NCBI GenBank assembly: GCA_949840885.1
Contig: CATKYJ010000009.1
Coordinates: forward strand, 51,238 to 115,237
Length of the DNA: 64,000 nt
Source: an uncultured Acetatifactor sp.
GTDB lineage: Bacteria; Bacillota; Clostridia; Lachnospirales; Lachnospiraceae
Reading direction: 5' to 3'
Positions 8,296 through 17,231 of the stretch are shown one piece after another. The notes beneath the pieces were generated by a model. That model had not been told where the DNA came from. It was given only the letters and a program-made list of their open reading frames with translations, and made no database searches. Position 1 is the stretch's first letter; each line of letters begins with the position of its first letter. Both the position numbers and the translations under genes were made by a program.

Positions 8296-9063
8296 ATGAA
8301 GTTCGTGACATTCAATATCAGGTATGACTGCGGGGAGGACGGCATCAATAATTTCGACTTGAGAAAGCCGTTTATCCTGAAAAAGATCCAAAAGGAACAG
8401 GCGGATATTATCTGTTTTCAGGAGGTGCTGCCCCATGTGGCCGTGTGGCTGAAAGAGAATCTGGAGGGGTACTATGTGATCGGATGCGGACGCGGCGAGG
8501 ATCTGCGGGACGAGCAGTCCGCCATTGCCTACCGGAGGGACTGTATCAATTTGATGAAAATGGACACTTACTGGCTCTCCGACACACCTGCGGCGCCGGG
8601 TTCCCGGTATCCCGAACAGAGTCCCTGCCCCAGAATCTGCACGGAAGCCGTCTTTGAGGATATGCGGTGCGGAAAGGTATTCCGGGTGGCAAATGCCCAT
8701 CTGGACCATGAGGGGGAGAGTCCCAGAAAGCTGGCTCTTGAGCAGATTCTAAAGAGCGTATCCACGGATTCCTTTTTCGGGGAGGTTCCGGTAATCATCA
8801 CGGGAGATTTTAACATGGAGCCGGACGCAAAAGAGATGGAAGTGCTGAAAGCCTATCCGGGATTTACCAATGTCACGGAGAATATCGGCGTGACCTATCA
8901 CGGATATTGGGAGGGTGACGGGCAGTGCAGCATTGACTTCATCATTGTCAGAGGGGATATCTGCTGCGAGAGCCTGACGAAGTGGACGGATGAGGAGAAC
9001 GGGCTTTATCTGTCGGATCATTATCCGGTCTGCGGAGAGTTTTTCTTTGGCGGAGCCAAATAG
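8296..9063 (+). CDS. Endonuclease/exonuclease/phosphatase-fold metal-dependent hydrolase
   Basis: 255 residues, starting at the ATG preceded by AGGAGGT; an in-frame extension to 8221 has no site. Motifs of the EEP (DNase I-like) superfamily appear in order: FNIRYD near the N-terminus, ICFQEV (catalytic Glu), VANAHLDHEG, ITGDFNMEP, SIDFIIV and SDHYPVC at the end (catalytic Asp-His). No signal peptide, so probably cytoplasmic. Members act on phosphodiesters of nucleic acids, inositol phosphates or sphingolipid heads. Family members of this size are often next to sugar transporters, but the substrate cannot be read from sequence. It ends 21 bases before the histidine kinase gene, suggesting co-transcription. 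Confidence 0.88.
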   Translation: MKFVTFNIRYDCGEDGINNFDLRKPFILKKIQKEQADIICFQEVLPHVAVWLKENLEGYYVIGCGRGEDLRDEQSAIAYRRDCINLMKMDTYWLSDTPAAPGSRYPEQSPCPRICTEAVFEDMRCGKVFRVANAHLDHEGESPRKLALEQILKSVSTDSFFGEVPVIITGDFNMEPDAKEMEVLKAYPGFTNVTENIGVTYHGYWEGDGQCSIDFIIVRGDICCESLTKWTDEENGLYLSDHYPVCGEFFFGGAK

Positions 9064-9084
9064 GCAAGGGACAGAGGGCGCTGT

Positions 9085-10842
9085 ATGGGCAGACATCACG
9101 GCAATTTGTTTGGCTACCGGATTTACCGGAGGAAATTTTGGGGAACCGTGGTGGTCATGCTGCTGATGAGCACGGCGGTGTTTTTGGGGATGACAGCGTT
9201 TTTTGTCAATACCTGGGTGACCACTTTGGGCAATGAGGCCCAGAGCCGCTTTTTGGAGAGAGAACAGCAGCTGGCGGATATCCAGGGATGGGCCATGGAA
9301 TATGTCAACGGCCTGTATGGGAACGAGAGGCTCATGGAGGATCTGTCCGCCCTGTTTGCGGCGCAGGACGAGAGGGAGTACATCAGGCTGCGGCAGCAGA
9401 ACAGTCTGGGAAGCGCTTCGCAGATCCGATACATTCCTGCGGACATTAAGAATAGCCTGTTTTACAGCCGCAATAAGATAAACAGTGTGGTCCTGCGCTC
9501 GGACAGCGGGAAGAAGACCATATGGCTCCAGAGCATGGATGCCTGTCTGTTCTTTGACGAGGATGTCGGGGAGGAGAATCGGTTCGGGGATATTCTGGCT
9601 GCAGTCTGCTCTGTCAGGGATCCCCTCTACATGGGGCAGACCATGGGGACCATGGAATTCTGGGTCAGCAGCAGGGATATCTACGGAACGGATCAGGACA
9701 TTCGGGTGGCGTGGAAGATTCTGGAGGAGGACGGAAGCGTCCTGTGGGACAGCGGTCTGGAAACCTATCAGGAGCACTGGATAGAGCTGGCCTCCGGCGA
9801 GACGGAGATGAGCGGCTGGCTTCGGGACGAGAGAGGCGTCAGAGTGTACTATGTGCAGCAGGAATCCGGTTCCAGCGGCCACCGCTATGTTGCGGCCAAG
9901 GATATTGTCTCTGCCATGTGGGACAATCGCTATGTCCTGTGGATGCTGTTTGGGGCTCTGATGCTGATCAATGGAGGCATCCTCTTGAGCAGCTATGCCG
10001 GGATCCGGTCCGACGCTCATTTCCTGTCTCTGATTCTGGCAATGCTCTCGGATCTGGAGGGCGGAAGCTTTGATCAGATGCAGAGACGGGCACTTCCCGC
10101 CAGGCACCGGGAGACAGAATATGACATGATCGCAGCTGCCCTGAAGGATGTGGGCAGGAAGCTGGAGGGATACATAGAGACAGAGTATATTCTGAAGCTG
10201 AAAGAGCAGGAGACCCAGATGCGGGCCCTGCAGCATCAGATCAATCCGCATTTTCTGTATAACACGCTGGAGATGCTGCGCTCCAAGGCTCTGGTCCAGG
10301 GGGACAGAGAGACGGCAGATGCCATCTTTATGCTGGGAACGCTGTACCGGACAAGAATGCACAAAAAACAGACTATTTCTCTGGGGGAAGAATTCGAGCT
10401 GCTGGAAATGTATCTAAAGATCATGGCTATGCGCTATGGGGATAAATTTGTCTACCAGATGCAGTTGGAGCAGGCCGTGGGGGACAGGGAGACCATCGTG
10501 TTCTGGCTGCAGCCGCTGGCGGAGAACTTTTTCGCCCATGGATTTGACCGGGAGAGCGAGTATAATCTGCTGATTGTCACCGGCGGACAAGAGGACGGGG
10601 GAACCCGGATCGAGATTCTGGACAATGGGGCCGGGGTGCCCCCGGACAAGCTGCCGGAGATCCGGAAGAACATGTATGAGGGAAACGACGGCCCGGAGGC
10701 GGATATCGGGCTGCGCAATGTCTATATGAGGCTGAAGTATTTCTACCGGGACGGCTTTCGGATGGAAATCGGAAACAGGGAGGCGGGGGGATTTTTCATC
10801 TCGCTCTTCCTGCCATCCGCCGCCGGAGAAGAGAGGACATAG
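9085..10842 (+). CDS. Sensor histidine kinase, YesM/LytS-like (His_kinase family)
   Basis: 585 residues. Membrane segment 1 lies at about residues 14-38 and segment 2 at about 285-310, flanking an extracellular sensor domain of about 245 residues. The cytoplasmic part has the H-box LQHQINPHFLYNTLEMLRS near residues 378-396, with the phosphorylated His in NPHFLYN, and a HATPase domain with a degenerate N-box (LAENFFAHGF) and G1 box ILDNGAGVP. Such kinases work with AraC-type response regulators and usually control neighbouring CUT1 sugar transporters. The paired regulator gene follows after 34 bases. No clear HAMP region was seen. Confidence 0.92.
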   Translation: MGRHHGNLFGYRIYRRKFWGTVVVMLLMSTAVFLGMTAFFVNTWVTTLGNEAQSRFLEREQQLADIQGWAMEYVNGLYGNERLMEDLSALFAAQDEREYIRLRQQNSLGSASQIRYIPADIKNSLFYSRNKINSVVLRSDSGKKTIWLQSMDACLFFDEDVGEENRFGDILAAVCSVRDPLYMGQTMGTMEFWVSSRDIYGTDQDIRVAWKILEEDGSVLWDSGLETYQEHWIELASGETEMSGWLRDERGVRVYYVQQESGSSGHRYVAAKDIVSAMWDNRYVLWMLFGALMLINGGILLSSYAGIRSDAHFLSLILAMLSDLEGGSFDQMQRRALPARHRETEYDMIAAALKDVGRKLEGYIETEYILKLKEQETQMRALQHQINPHFLYNTLEMLRSKALVQGDRETADAIFMLGTLYRTRMHKKQTISLGEEFELLEMYLKIMAMRYGDKFVYQMQLEQAVGDRETIVFWLQPLAENFFAHGFDRESEYNLLIVTGGQEDGGTRIEILDNGAGVPPDKLPEIRKNMYEGNDGPEADIGLRNVYMRLKYFYRDGFRMEIGNREAGGFFISLFLPSAAGEERT

Positions 10843-10876
10843 GAGAATCCCGGGAACCTGCCGAAAAGGAGGATAA

Positions 10877-11635
10877 ATGTATACATTGCTGATAGTGGAC
10901 GACGAACCTGCGATTTTAGAGGGAATCAGCAGGATTCTGGACTGGAGGGCCCTTGGGTTTGCGCGGGTGCGCACGGCCAGGAGCTGTGTGGAGGTCATCT
11001 CCCATGTGGTGGACTGGAAGCCGGACGTATGTCTGGTGGATGTGCGGATCGGCGACGAATTCGGATACCAGCTGATCAACCATCTAAACAGCATGGGAAT
11101 CGAGTCCAACTATGTGATGATGAGCGGGTATGACGAGTTCGACTATGCCTGCGAGGCCCTGCGCTGCGGCGCCCTGGATTATCTGCTGAAGCCCGTGGAT
11201 AAAAGCAGGCTCCAGAAGAGAATCGAGCAGATCATTGTGGAAAAGCTCCACGGCACGCTGCCAAAACAGGAGGAGGAGAGCCGGGATCCGGTATTGCAGC
11301 GACCTTATGGGGAGTTGTCACCCCTGATCCGCAAGATTGTCATGATTACGGCAATGGAATACACTCAGCATGTATCCCTGAAAAGCATAGCGGATCGGTT
11401 CCGGATGAATGCCACTTACTTAGGCCAGATTTTCATCAAGGAGACCGGGATGAAATTTTCGGAATATCTGATGGCCTACCGTATGCAGGTAGCCAGAGAG
11501 AGAATTCTGAACACGGACGAAAAGATATCTGCTATTGCGGCGGGTGTGGGCTATCCCAATTTGAATTATTTCTATCAGCATTTCCACAGTTACTATCAGC
11601 TGACGCCCTCGGAGATACGCCAGGGAAGCGAGTGA
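10877..11635 (+). CDS. Response regulator with AraC DNA-binding domain, YesN-like
   Basis: 252 residues, RBS AAGGAGG. Receiver domain at residues 1 to about 120: acidic pocket VDDEP, phosphoacceptor Asp in CLVDVRI near residue 55, and the conserved Lys in LLKPVDK. Two AraC-type helix-turn-helix motifs fill the C-terminal 100 residues (IADRFRMNATYLGQIF and ISAIAAGVGYPNLNYFYQHF). It is shorter than typical YesN (about 370-540) because it has no central domain. It is the cognate regulator of the preceding kinase and probably activates the transporter operon. Confidence 0.93.
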   Translation: MYTLLIVDDEPAILEGISRILDWRALGFARVRTARSCVEVISHVVDWKPDVCLVDVRIGDEFGYQLINHLNSMGIESNYVMMSGYDEFDYACEALRCGALDYLLKPVDKSRLQKRIEQIIVEKLHGTLPKQEEESRDPVLQRPYGELSPLIRKIVMITAMEYTQHVSLKSIADRFRMNATYLGQIFIKETGMKFSEYLMAYRMQVARERILNTDEKISAIAAGVGYPNLNYFYQHFHSYYQLTPSEIRQGSE

Positions 11636-11644
11636 GCCGTAATG

Positions 11645-11673
11645 TTGACTTTTCAGCCGGGAATCAGTATAAT
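11645..11673 (+). promoter_or_regulatory. Promoter of the SDR gene
   Basis: TTGACT (11645-11650), a 17-base spacer and TATAAT (11668-11673) give a near-consensus promoter, leaving a leader of about 140 bases before the dehydrogenase. Confidence 0.75.
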
Positions 11674-11820
11674 GTAGACATACAGCGGAAAAGAACGGTC
11701 CAACGAAATCAACGTCAATAGAAAAATAAAACAGTCTCGGTACGGACATGCCCGGGAGAAAATTGCTCTCCCCCAGGGGCATGGAAGCGAGGAGACGGAA
11801 GCGGAACAGGAGGAACGAAA

Positions 11821-12570
11821 ATGGAATTATTAAAGGGCAAGACCGCCATGGTTACAGGCGGCACCAGGGGCATCGGCTATGCCATCGTGAAGATGTATCT
11901 GGACAACGGGGCAAGCGTCGCTCTGTGCGGCTCCAGGCAGGAGACCGTGGACAAGGCGCTGGACAAGCTGCGGGCAGAGAATCCGGACTACAAAGTGATC
12001 GGACTGTGCCCTGATCTGCAGAATCCGGCGGAGGTGGAGAAAGCAGTGGCCACCGTGAAAGAGACTTTCGGCAGCCTGGACATCATGGTGAACAATGCGG
12101 GCGTGTCCGCAAGGGACCGTCTGTATGACTACAAGCCGGAAGATTTCGCCAAGACCATGGCGCTGAACGTGAACGCCGTGTTCAACTGCGCACAGGCAGC
12201 GGCTAAGGTGATGAAAGAGCAGGGGGGCGGCGTCATCCTGAATACCAGCTCCATGGTCAGCATCTACGGCCAGCCTGCGGGCGTGGCATATCCGGCTTCT
12301 AAATTCGCCGTAAACGGCCTGACCAAGTCCCTGGCCAGAGAGCTGGGCAAGGACAATATCCGTGTGAACGCAGTGGCGCCCGGCGTCACCAGGACCGACA
12401 TGGTGGCGGCGCTGCCAGAGGAGGCCATCAAGCCCATCGTGGCAGGCATTCCCTTAGGGCGCGTGGGCGAGCCCGAGGACGTGGCAAATGCTTTCCTGTT
12501 CTTGGCCAGCGACATGGCCAGCTATGTGACGGGCGAGATCCTGTCCGTGGACGGGGCTGCCAGGACCTGA
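11821..12570 (+). CDS. Short-chain dehydrogenase/reductase (FabG-like)
   Basis: 249 residues, RBS AGGAGGA. Classical SDR features: cofactor motif TGGTRGIG near residue 12, NNAGVSA near 90, the catalytic Ser in LNTSSMVS, YxxxK as YPASKFA near residue 157, and the C-terminal VDGA. The sequence resembles 3-oxoacyl-ACP reductases, but it stands alone, apart from any fatty-acid genes, and so could reduce another keto substrate such as a sugar or polyol. It uses NAD(P)H in the cytoplasm. Its own promoter and leader suggest separate control from the sugar-uptake genes. Confidence 0.9.
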   Translation: MELLKGKTAMVTGGTRGIGYAIVKMYLDNGASVALCGSRQETVDKALDKLRAENPDYKVIGLCPDLQNPAEVEKAVATVKETFGSLDIMVNNAGVSARDRLYDYKPEDFAKTMALNVNAVFNCAQAAAKVMKEQGGGVILNTSSMVSIYGQPAGVAYPASKFAVNGLTKSLARELGKDNIRVNAVAPGVTRTDMVAALPEEAIKPIVAGIPLGRVGEPEDVANAFLFLASDMASYVTGEILSVDGAART

Positions 12571-12715
12571 CGGATTGCGAAATACTTTCTGCTGTGCGAA
12601 AGCGGCGCGGCAGGCAACGGTCCCGCTGCCAGGCAGGATACTGTCCGGCAGCGGGGCATCAGACTGCGGTCTGAAAAAACAGGTAAAAAAACAGTAAAAT
12701 AATGAAAAAAATTTG

Positions 12716-12744
12716 TTGACAAAAATCGTTTCTCATTGTATACT
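12716..12744 (+). promoter_or_regulatory. Consensus promoter of tRNA-Met
   Basis: A perfect TTGACA (12716-12721), a 17-base spacer and TATACT (12739-12744), 46 bases before the tRNA, as expected for strong stable-RNA transcription. The preceding 12571-12715 stretch contains GC-rich hairpins (CCCGCTGCC/GGCAGCGGG) after the SDR gene that lack a T-run. Confidence 0.85.
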
Positions 12745-12790
12745 AACAAAGTCGGCAGCGCGGACAAGAGAAAAAATGTTTTGTGAATAT

Positions 12791-12864
12791 GGCGAGATAG
12801 CTCAGTTGGCTAGAGCATGCGGTTCATACCCGCAGTGTCGAGGGTTCAAATCCCCCTCTCGCTA
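12791..12864 (+). tRNA. tRNA-Met (CAU), elongator type
   Basis: Cloverleaf with acceptor GGCGAGA/TCTCGCT (G-U at the first pair), D-arm GCTC/GAGC, anticodon stem TGCGG/CCGCA with loop TTCATAC (anticodon CAT), and T-arm with loop TTCAAAT. The T-stem contains one A-C mismatch. The GGTTCATACCCG core matches elongator tRNA-Met rather than tRNA-Ile2. The discriminator A is followed by CTA, so the CCA end is not encoded intact. Confidence 0.93.
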
Positions 12865-12869
12865 CTAGA

Positions 12870-12911
12870 AAGAATGCTGGGAAATGGTATATTTTTCGGC
12901 ATTCTTTTTAA
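12870..12911 (+). terminator. Terminator after tRNA-Met
   Basis: AAGAATGC and GCATTCTT form a stem followed by TTTA immediately after the tRNA. The remaining stretch to 13117 shows no gene. Confidence 0.75.
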
Positions 12912-13117
12912 ATGTCTTGGCATTTGACTGATACGGATACATCACGTTTTGCACGCAGGGCCATATACGTTCCCTTGCATCAAAGGAGGGTTTATGTGGA
13001 CGCCTGGAAGTGCGGTCAGAATGTGGTCAGCCGGACCCTGGAGACCTGGAAAGAGAGGTTTTCAGGATTATTTTTTGGGTTGCAGGTGGGATGGAAAGTG
13101 CTTCCGGAGGGAAAAAT

Positions 13118-13588
13118 ATGGTTATCAGACGTGGGGAAGAAAGGGATCTGATAGGAATAAACAAGCTGCTGGGCCAGGTGCTGGCCGTGCATCACAATGG
13201 GAGGCCGGATCTGTTCAAGGGCGACACGAAAAAGTATACAGACAAGGAGCTTCTGGCTATTTTGCGCGATGACACAAGGCCCGTTTTCGTTGCGGCAGAT
13301 GCCGATGGAAACGTACTGGGCTATGCATTCTGCGTATTTCAGCAGCACTTTAACGACAACATATTGACGGATATCAGGACGCTGTATATCGATGATCTAT
13401 GTGTGGACGAGAGTTTAAGAGGGAAGCATATAGGCAGGAGCCTGTATGAGTATGTGCTGGGGTTTGCCAGAAGAGAGGGCTGCTATAACCTGACATTGAA
13501 TGTATGGGAGTGCAATCAGGGTGCGAAGAGATTCTATGAAAGCTGCGGGCTTGTGTCCCAGAAGACCGGAATGGAAAAGATACTGTAG
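13118..13588 (+). CDS. GNAT family N-acetyltransferase
   Basis: 156 residues from the ATG after GGAGGG (13106-13111); an upstream in-frame extension to 13010 has no site and overlaps non-coding sequence. GNAT features: N-terminal VIRRGEERDL strand-helix, central LYIDDLCVDESLRGKHIGRSLYEY, which contains the acetyl-CoA-binding R/Q-x-x-G-x-G/A loop in the form RGKHIG, and C-terminal NVWECNQGAKRFYESCGL. It transfers an acetyl group from acetyl-CoA to an amine. The substrate is unknown. Related proteins include alanine N-acetyltransferase-like enzymes and aminoglycoside modifiers; no specific assignment is justified. Confidence 0.88.
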   Translation: MVIRRGEERDLIGINKLLGQVLAVHHNGRPDLFKGDTKKYTDKELLAILRDDTRPVFVAADADGNVLGYAFCVFQQHFNDNILTDIRTLYIDDLCVDESLRGKHIGRSLYEYVLGFARREGCYNLTLNVWECNQGAKRFYESCGLVSQKTGMEKIL

Positions 13589-13629
13589 GCAGCACATTTT
13601 TTAGGAAGGAAAGATCAGGTAAACACAGA

Positions 13630-16047
13630 ATGAATGAGTGGAACAATGCGTCGGCGCAGGAGAGGCCGGCGGAGCAGGCAGCGGCAGAGCGTGCTGTGGA
13701 GCCCATGGAGGCTGAGCGGTTGCCGGAGAGAGATGCGACAGAGCATCTGGAAAAGGCGGCAAAGTCGGAAGATGCACACAAGCTGCAGGAGGATGTGGCA
13801 AAAGATGCGGTGAACGGAACCGATGCCGCGCAGGAAGAGGACAAAGAAGAGCTGCATTTGGAAGAAGCAGCAGGAAAAGGAGAGTCAGACGTGACGGAAG
13901 AAACAGAAGACTTGGATGCCGGGGAAGATGCCTGGGATAGGGAAAACGAGGCGGCATATCCGGCTGGAACTACAGCCACAGAAGAACATGCAGGCAGCGC
14001 AGCGGAATATGCGGCCGCGCATAAGGAAAAGGCAGATGCGGTAGATTCCGCCAGCCTGGCTTCCATCGAGCCCCTTTTGGATGACCGAATCGTGCGCGCA
14101 GTACGGGAGATGGGCTTTGAGAAGCTGACGCCCATCCAGGTTCAGGCCATCCCCTACCTGTTAGACGGCGAAGACATCATCGGACAGGCCCAGACGGGCA
14201 CGGGCAAGACGGCGGCTTTCGCCATACCTGCCCTGCAGAAGATCGATCCGGATTTGCGCAAGCTCCAGACGGTGATTCTCTGCCCGACCAGAGAGCTTGC
14301 CATGCAGGCCGCAGAGGAGATTCGGCATATCGCCAAATATATGCACGGCATCAAGGTGCTGCCCGTCTATGGCGGACAGGACATCAGTAAGCAGATCAGG
14401 GGACTGAAAGACGTGCAGATCGTGGTGGGTACCCCCGGGCGTGTGATGGATCATATGCGCCGCCATACCATCAAACTTGACTACGTCAATATGGTAGTAC
14501 TGGATGAGGCGGACGAGATGCTGGACATGGGCTTCAGAGAGGATATGGAGCTGATCCTGGGTGAGATTCCCAATGCCCATCAGACAGCGCTGTTCTCCGC
14601 CACCATGCCCCAGCCCATTTTAGAGATCGCGAACCAGTTCCAGAAAGACGCCAGACTGGTGCGGGTGGCTGCAAAAGAACTGACCATACCGTTGGTGTCC
14701 CAGAGATACTACAGGGTAAAGAGCCAGGACAAGGATGCGGCCTGCGTCCGCCTGCTGGAATATTACCAGCCCAAGCTCTGCCTGATTTTCTGCAATACGA
14801 AGATCAAGGTGGACGAGGTTTCGGAGATGCTCAAGAAAGCCGACTTCCGCGCGGAGGGGCTTCACGGCGACATGTCACAGCATCAGAGGGACGTGGCCAT
14901 GAACCACTTCCGGAACGGCAGTACAAATATCCTTATTGCCACGGACGTGGCAGCCAGGGGCATTGACGTGGACAATGTGGAGGTGGTAATCAATTATGAT
15001 CTGCCTCAGGACAACGAATATTATGTGCACCGCATCGGCCGGACCGGGCGTGCGGGCAAGACAGGGCGGTCGTTTACTTTCGTCAGCGGCAGGGAGCTTT
15101 TCCGCGTGAAGCAGATCGAGCGTTTCTGTCATACCACCATTGAGGAGAGGGAACTTCCCGCTGCCTCCAAGGTAATGAAAGCAAAGGCCGAGAAGTACCT
15201 GAACCAGTCCTGGGAGCTTCACGGGCGTGAAGACATGGATCTGATGAAGAACTATGTGGAGCGGAAGATGGAGGAAGAGGGGTGCGATGCTCTGGATCTG
15301 GCCGCCGTGATGCTGAAGTTCCATATAGGGGACGTGGGGCCTGAGATAGAGGCGGATGACTACGAGGCCAGAGGTGGCCGTGGAGACCGCGGCAGGAGCA
15401 GAGGCGGCCGCGGAAGGCGCGGACGCGGCGATGAGCGCCGTATGGGCGAGCGCGGCGAGGCCAGGGAGGGCCGCCGCAGGCGCGACCGTGACGAAGAGCG
15501 TGGGGAGCGCAGAGGCCGTGGCCGTGACGAAGAGCGCAGGGAACGCAGAGGCCGCGAGCGCGACGAGGAGCGGGAGATTCGCAGAAGCCGCGAAGTTGGC
15601 GATGAGCGTGAAAGCTATCGGAGAAACGACCAGAACGAGGCGCGCGGTAACCGTGAGGAACGCAGGAACTCAGACTGGGCCACGGAGAGCCGTGTCCGCG
15701 AGGAGCATGAAATCCGAAAAGGCCGCGACTGGGAGGAGAGCCGTGAAAGCCGCCGCAGACGTGACCGTGACGAGGGCAGCGATAGCCGGCGCAGACTTGG
15801 CCGCGCTGAGGTTCGTGACGACCGTGTAAGGCGGGGCCGGGAGGAGGATCGCGACAGCCGCAGGAAGCGCGAAAGGAGCGAGGAACGTCCGGTTCACGGG
15901 AGATTCGAGAGGGAGAGCAGCCGTGACCGCGACAGCCGCAGGAAGCACGACCGCGAGGAGAGCCGTCCGTCCAGACTGCGCGATGTGAGAATGGACGGCA
16001 GCGACAGAGGCCTGGCATTCTCTTTCCCGAAAAAGAAAAGGAAATAG
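13630..16047 (+). CDS. DEAD-box RNA helicase with acidic N-terminal and Arg-rich C-terminal tails
   Basis: 805 residues. Residues 1 to about 140 are an acidic, Glu/Ala-rich extension. The helicase core follows in order: Q motif (MGFEKLTPIQVQAIP), motif I AQTGTGKT, Ia PTRELA, TPGR, II DEAD, III SAT, V DVAARGIDV and VI HRIGRTGRAG. After a CsdA/CshA-like middle region, residues about 580-795 are almost entirely Arg/Asp/Glu repeats (RD, RE and RGGRG units), a likely disordered RNA-binding tail. Such helicases unwind rRNA and mRNA structure in ribosome assembly and decay. The acidic extension raises doubt about the start: the site before 13630 is weak and no alternative is better. The tail is unusually long compared with typical CshA (about 500 residues). 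Confidence 0.9.
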   Translation: MNEWNNASAQERPAEQAAAERAVEPMEAERLPERDATEHLEKAAKSEDAHKLQEDVAKDAVNGTDAAQEEDKEELHLEEAAGKGESDVTEETEDLDAGEDAWDRENEAAYPAGTTATEEHAGSAAEYAAAHKEKADAVDSASLASIEPLLDDRIVRAVREMGFEKLTPIQVQAIPYLLDGEDIIGQAQTGTGKTAAFAIPALQKIDPDLRKLQTVILCPTRELAMQAAEEIRHIAKYMHGIKVLPVYGGQDISKQIRGLKDVQIVVGTPGRVMDHMRRHTIKLDYVNMVVLDEADEMLDMGFREDMELILGEIPNAHQTALFSATMPQPILEIANQFQKDARLVRVAAKELTIPLVSQRYYRVKSQDKDAACVRLLEYYQPKLCLIFCNTKIKVDEVSEMLKKADFRAEGLHGDMSQHQRDVAMNHFRNGSTNILIATDVAARGIDVDNVEVVINYDLPQDNEYYVHRIGRTGRAGKTGRSFTFVSGRELFRVKQIERFCHTTIEERELPAASKVMKAKAEKYLNQSWELHGREDMDLMKNYVERKMEEEGCDALDLAAVMLKFHIGDVGPEIEADDYEARGGRGDRGRSRGGRGRRGRGDERRMGERGEAREGRRRRDRDEERGERRGRGRDEERRERRGRERDEEREIRRSREVGDERESYRRNDQNEARGNREERRNSDWATESRVREEHEIRKGRDWEESRESRRRRDRDEGSDSRRRLGRAEVRDDRVRRGREEDRDSRRKRERSEERPVHGRFERESSRDRDSRRKHDREESRPSRLRDVRMDGSDRGLAFSFPKKKRK

Positions 16048-16086
16048 GGAAAAAACAGGATCCCATTGGGAAGAATTTTGATTGAT

Positions 16087-16107
16087 ATGCCCGCCGAGGG
16101 CGGGCAT
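16087..16107. other. Perfect 9-bp hairpin between helicase gene and ispF
   Basis: ATGCCCGCC and GGCGGGCAT flank a GAG loop. It lacks a T-run, so it is not a standard terminator. It ends 12 bases before the ispF ATG and could stabilise the helicase mRNA or limit access to the ispF start. Confidence 0.5.
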
Positions 16108-16119
16108 AGGGGTATAAAT

Positions 16120-16656
16120 ATGAGAATCGGAACAGGATATGATGTGCACAGGCTTGTGCAGGACAGAGACTTGATCATCGGAGGCGTGAAGATTCCCTAT
16201 GAGAAAGGCCTGCTTGGCCATTCGGACGCGGACGTGCTCCTCCACGCTGTCATGGACGCCCTCCTTGGGGCGGCGGCGCTGGGGGACATCGGAAAGCATT
16301 TTCCGGACAGCGACCCTGCTTACAAGGGGATTTCCTCCATGGCTCTTTTGGAAAAGGTAGGGGAGCTGCTGGCCCAAAAAGGCTTTATCGTGGAAAATAT
16401 TGACTCCACCATCATTGCCCAGGCGCCGAAGATGCGCCCTTATATCGAGGCCATGCGGGAGAACATTGCGGGAGCCTTGGGGCTGGAGAAAGATTTTGTC
16501 AGCGTGAAAGCCACCACAGAAGAGGGAATGGGCTTTACGGGAGCGGGTCAGGGCATTGCGGCCCAGGCAGTGTGCCTGCTGACAAGCCCTTTTGACCTGA
16601 CGGCACAGCAGATCCCGGGCGGCTGTGAGGGATGCGGCGGATGCCAGAAAGCGTAG
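16120..16656 (+). CDS. ispF: 2-C-methyl-D-erythritol 2,4-cyclodiphosphate synthase
   Basis: 178 residues. The fifth step of the MEP isoprenoid pathway: cyclises CDP-ME 2-phosphate to ME-cPP with release of CMP. The start is set at [12 protein letters not shown], the canonical IspF N-terminus; upstream in-frame ATG 16087 lies in a hairpin and adds non-family residues. Metal ligands Asp8 and His10 (GYDVH) and the second His in [13 protein letters not shown] are present, as is GDIGKHFPD and the C-terminal [10 protein letters not shown]. It acts as a cytoplasmic homotrimer. The tail ends in a Cys/Gly-rich GGCEGCGGC segment beyond the usual end, which is unusual and without known role. Confidence 0.97.
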   Translation: MRIGTGYDVHRLVQDRDLIIGGVKIPYEKGLLGHSDADVLLHAVMDALLGAAALGDIGKHFPDSDPAYKGISSMALLEKVGELLAQKGFIVENIDSTIIAQAPKMRPYIEAMRENIAGALGLEKDFVSVKATTEEGMGFTGAGQGIAAQAVCLLTSPFDLTAQQIPGGCEGCGGCQKA

Positions 16657-16702
16657 GAGCTTTTGGTGGGAGCTGCAGTCTGTATGAAATTTTACAAAAG
16701 CA

Positions 16703-16731
16703 TTGACAGAATGGACTTTTTTGCATATTCT
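16703..16731 (+). promoter_or_regulatory. Promoter of the cysE/cysS T-box leader
   Basis: TTGACA (16703-16708), a 17-base spacer and TATTCT (16726-16731). Transcription would begin near 16738 and include the whole leader. Confidence 0.8.
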
Positions 16732-16737
16732 GTAAGT

Positions 16738-17150
16738 AGAGATTTACCATTGTGTTTTGCAAAAATAGGAAATGCAGAGAACGGAGAGAGTACTTTTCCG
16801 GGTGACAGGGATGTGAGCATCTGCTGTTGCAAAAAGGCGCCAGAGAGGGACTGCAAATGGAAGACGCGGATTCCCATGAAAGAAAAGCAGCTTGGATGCA
16901 AAAGCTTTCATGGAAGAAAAGCATTCCGATGCTGGGAGCGGTCCTCGCCGGGGGAAAAGGAAGTGCATCCGGGAGCAGGTCTGCCGAAAGTTTTGCGCGG
17001 CGCTATCCTTAAGGGATGAGCGGCCGCGGGAGCGCTAGGCAGGCACGTAGGCGCGCGTTAGGCGTATGGAGTGAAAGGCCCTTGGGCCTTTAAGTAGAGT
17101 GGAACCGCGGGAAAATGCCGTCTCTAAGGAGAGGGATTTCCCGCGGTTTT
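16738..17150 (+). promoter_or_regulatory. T-box riboswitch leader, probably cysteine-specific
   Basis: The conserved T-box AGAGTGGAACCGCGGG lies at 17096-17111, preceded by stem AAAGGCCC/GGGCCTTT. The terminator arms CCGCGGGAAA (17105-17114) and TTTCCCGCGG (17137-17146) with TTTT follow, so the T-box sequence itself lies in the terminator and can be freed by an uncharged tRNA. A TGC triplet at 16852-16854, in GACTGCAAAT, is a candidate specifier. Downstream genes make cysteine (cysE) and charge tRNA-Cys (cysS), supporting cysteine specificity. Stem I was not folded in full. Confidence 0.9.
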
Positions 17151-17231
17151 AGCGTGAGAAGAAGTTCGGGATTGTGAGCGATCAAGTTCGCTTAGCGAGC
17201 CGGTTTCACGGTGCGAAAAGTACATTCGCAC

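Noticed and set aside
12661..12690. Terminator after the SDR gene
   Set aside because: The TCAGAC-TGCG-GTCTGA hairpin is followed by A residues, not T, on the plus strand, so it does not fit a Rho-independent terminator.
12711..12744. Promoter assigned to the acetyltransferase or helicase
   Set aside because: A tRNA and terminator follow directly, so this consensus promoter most probably drives the tRNA only.
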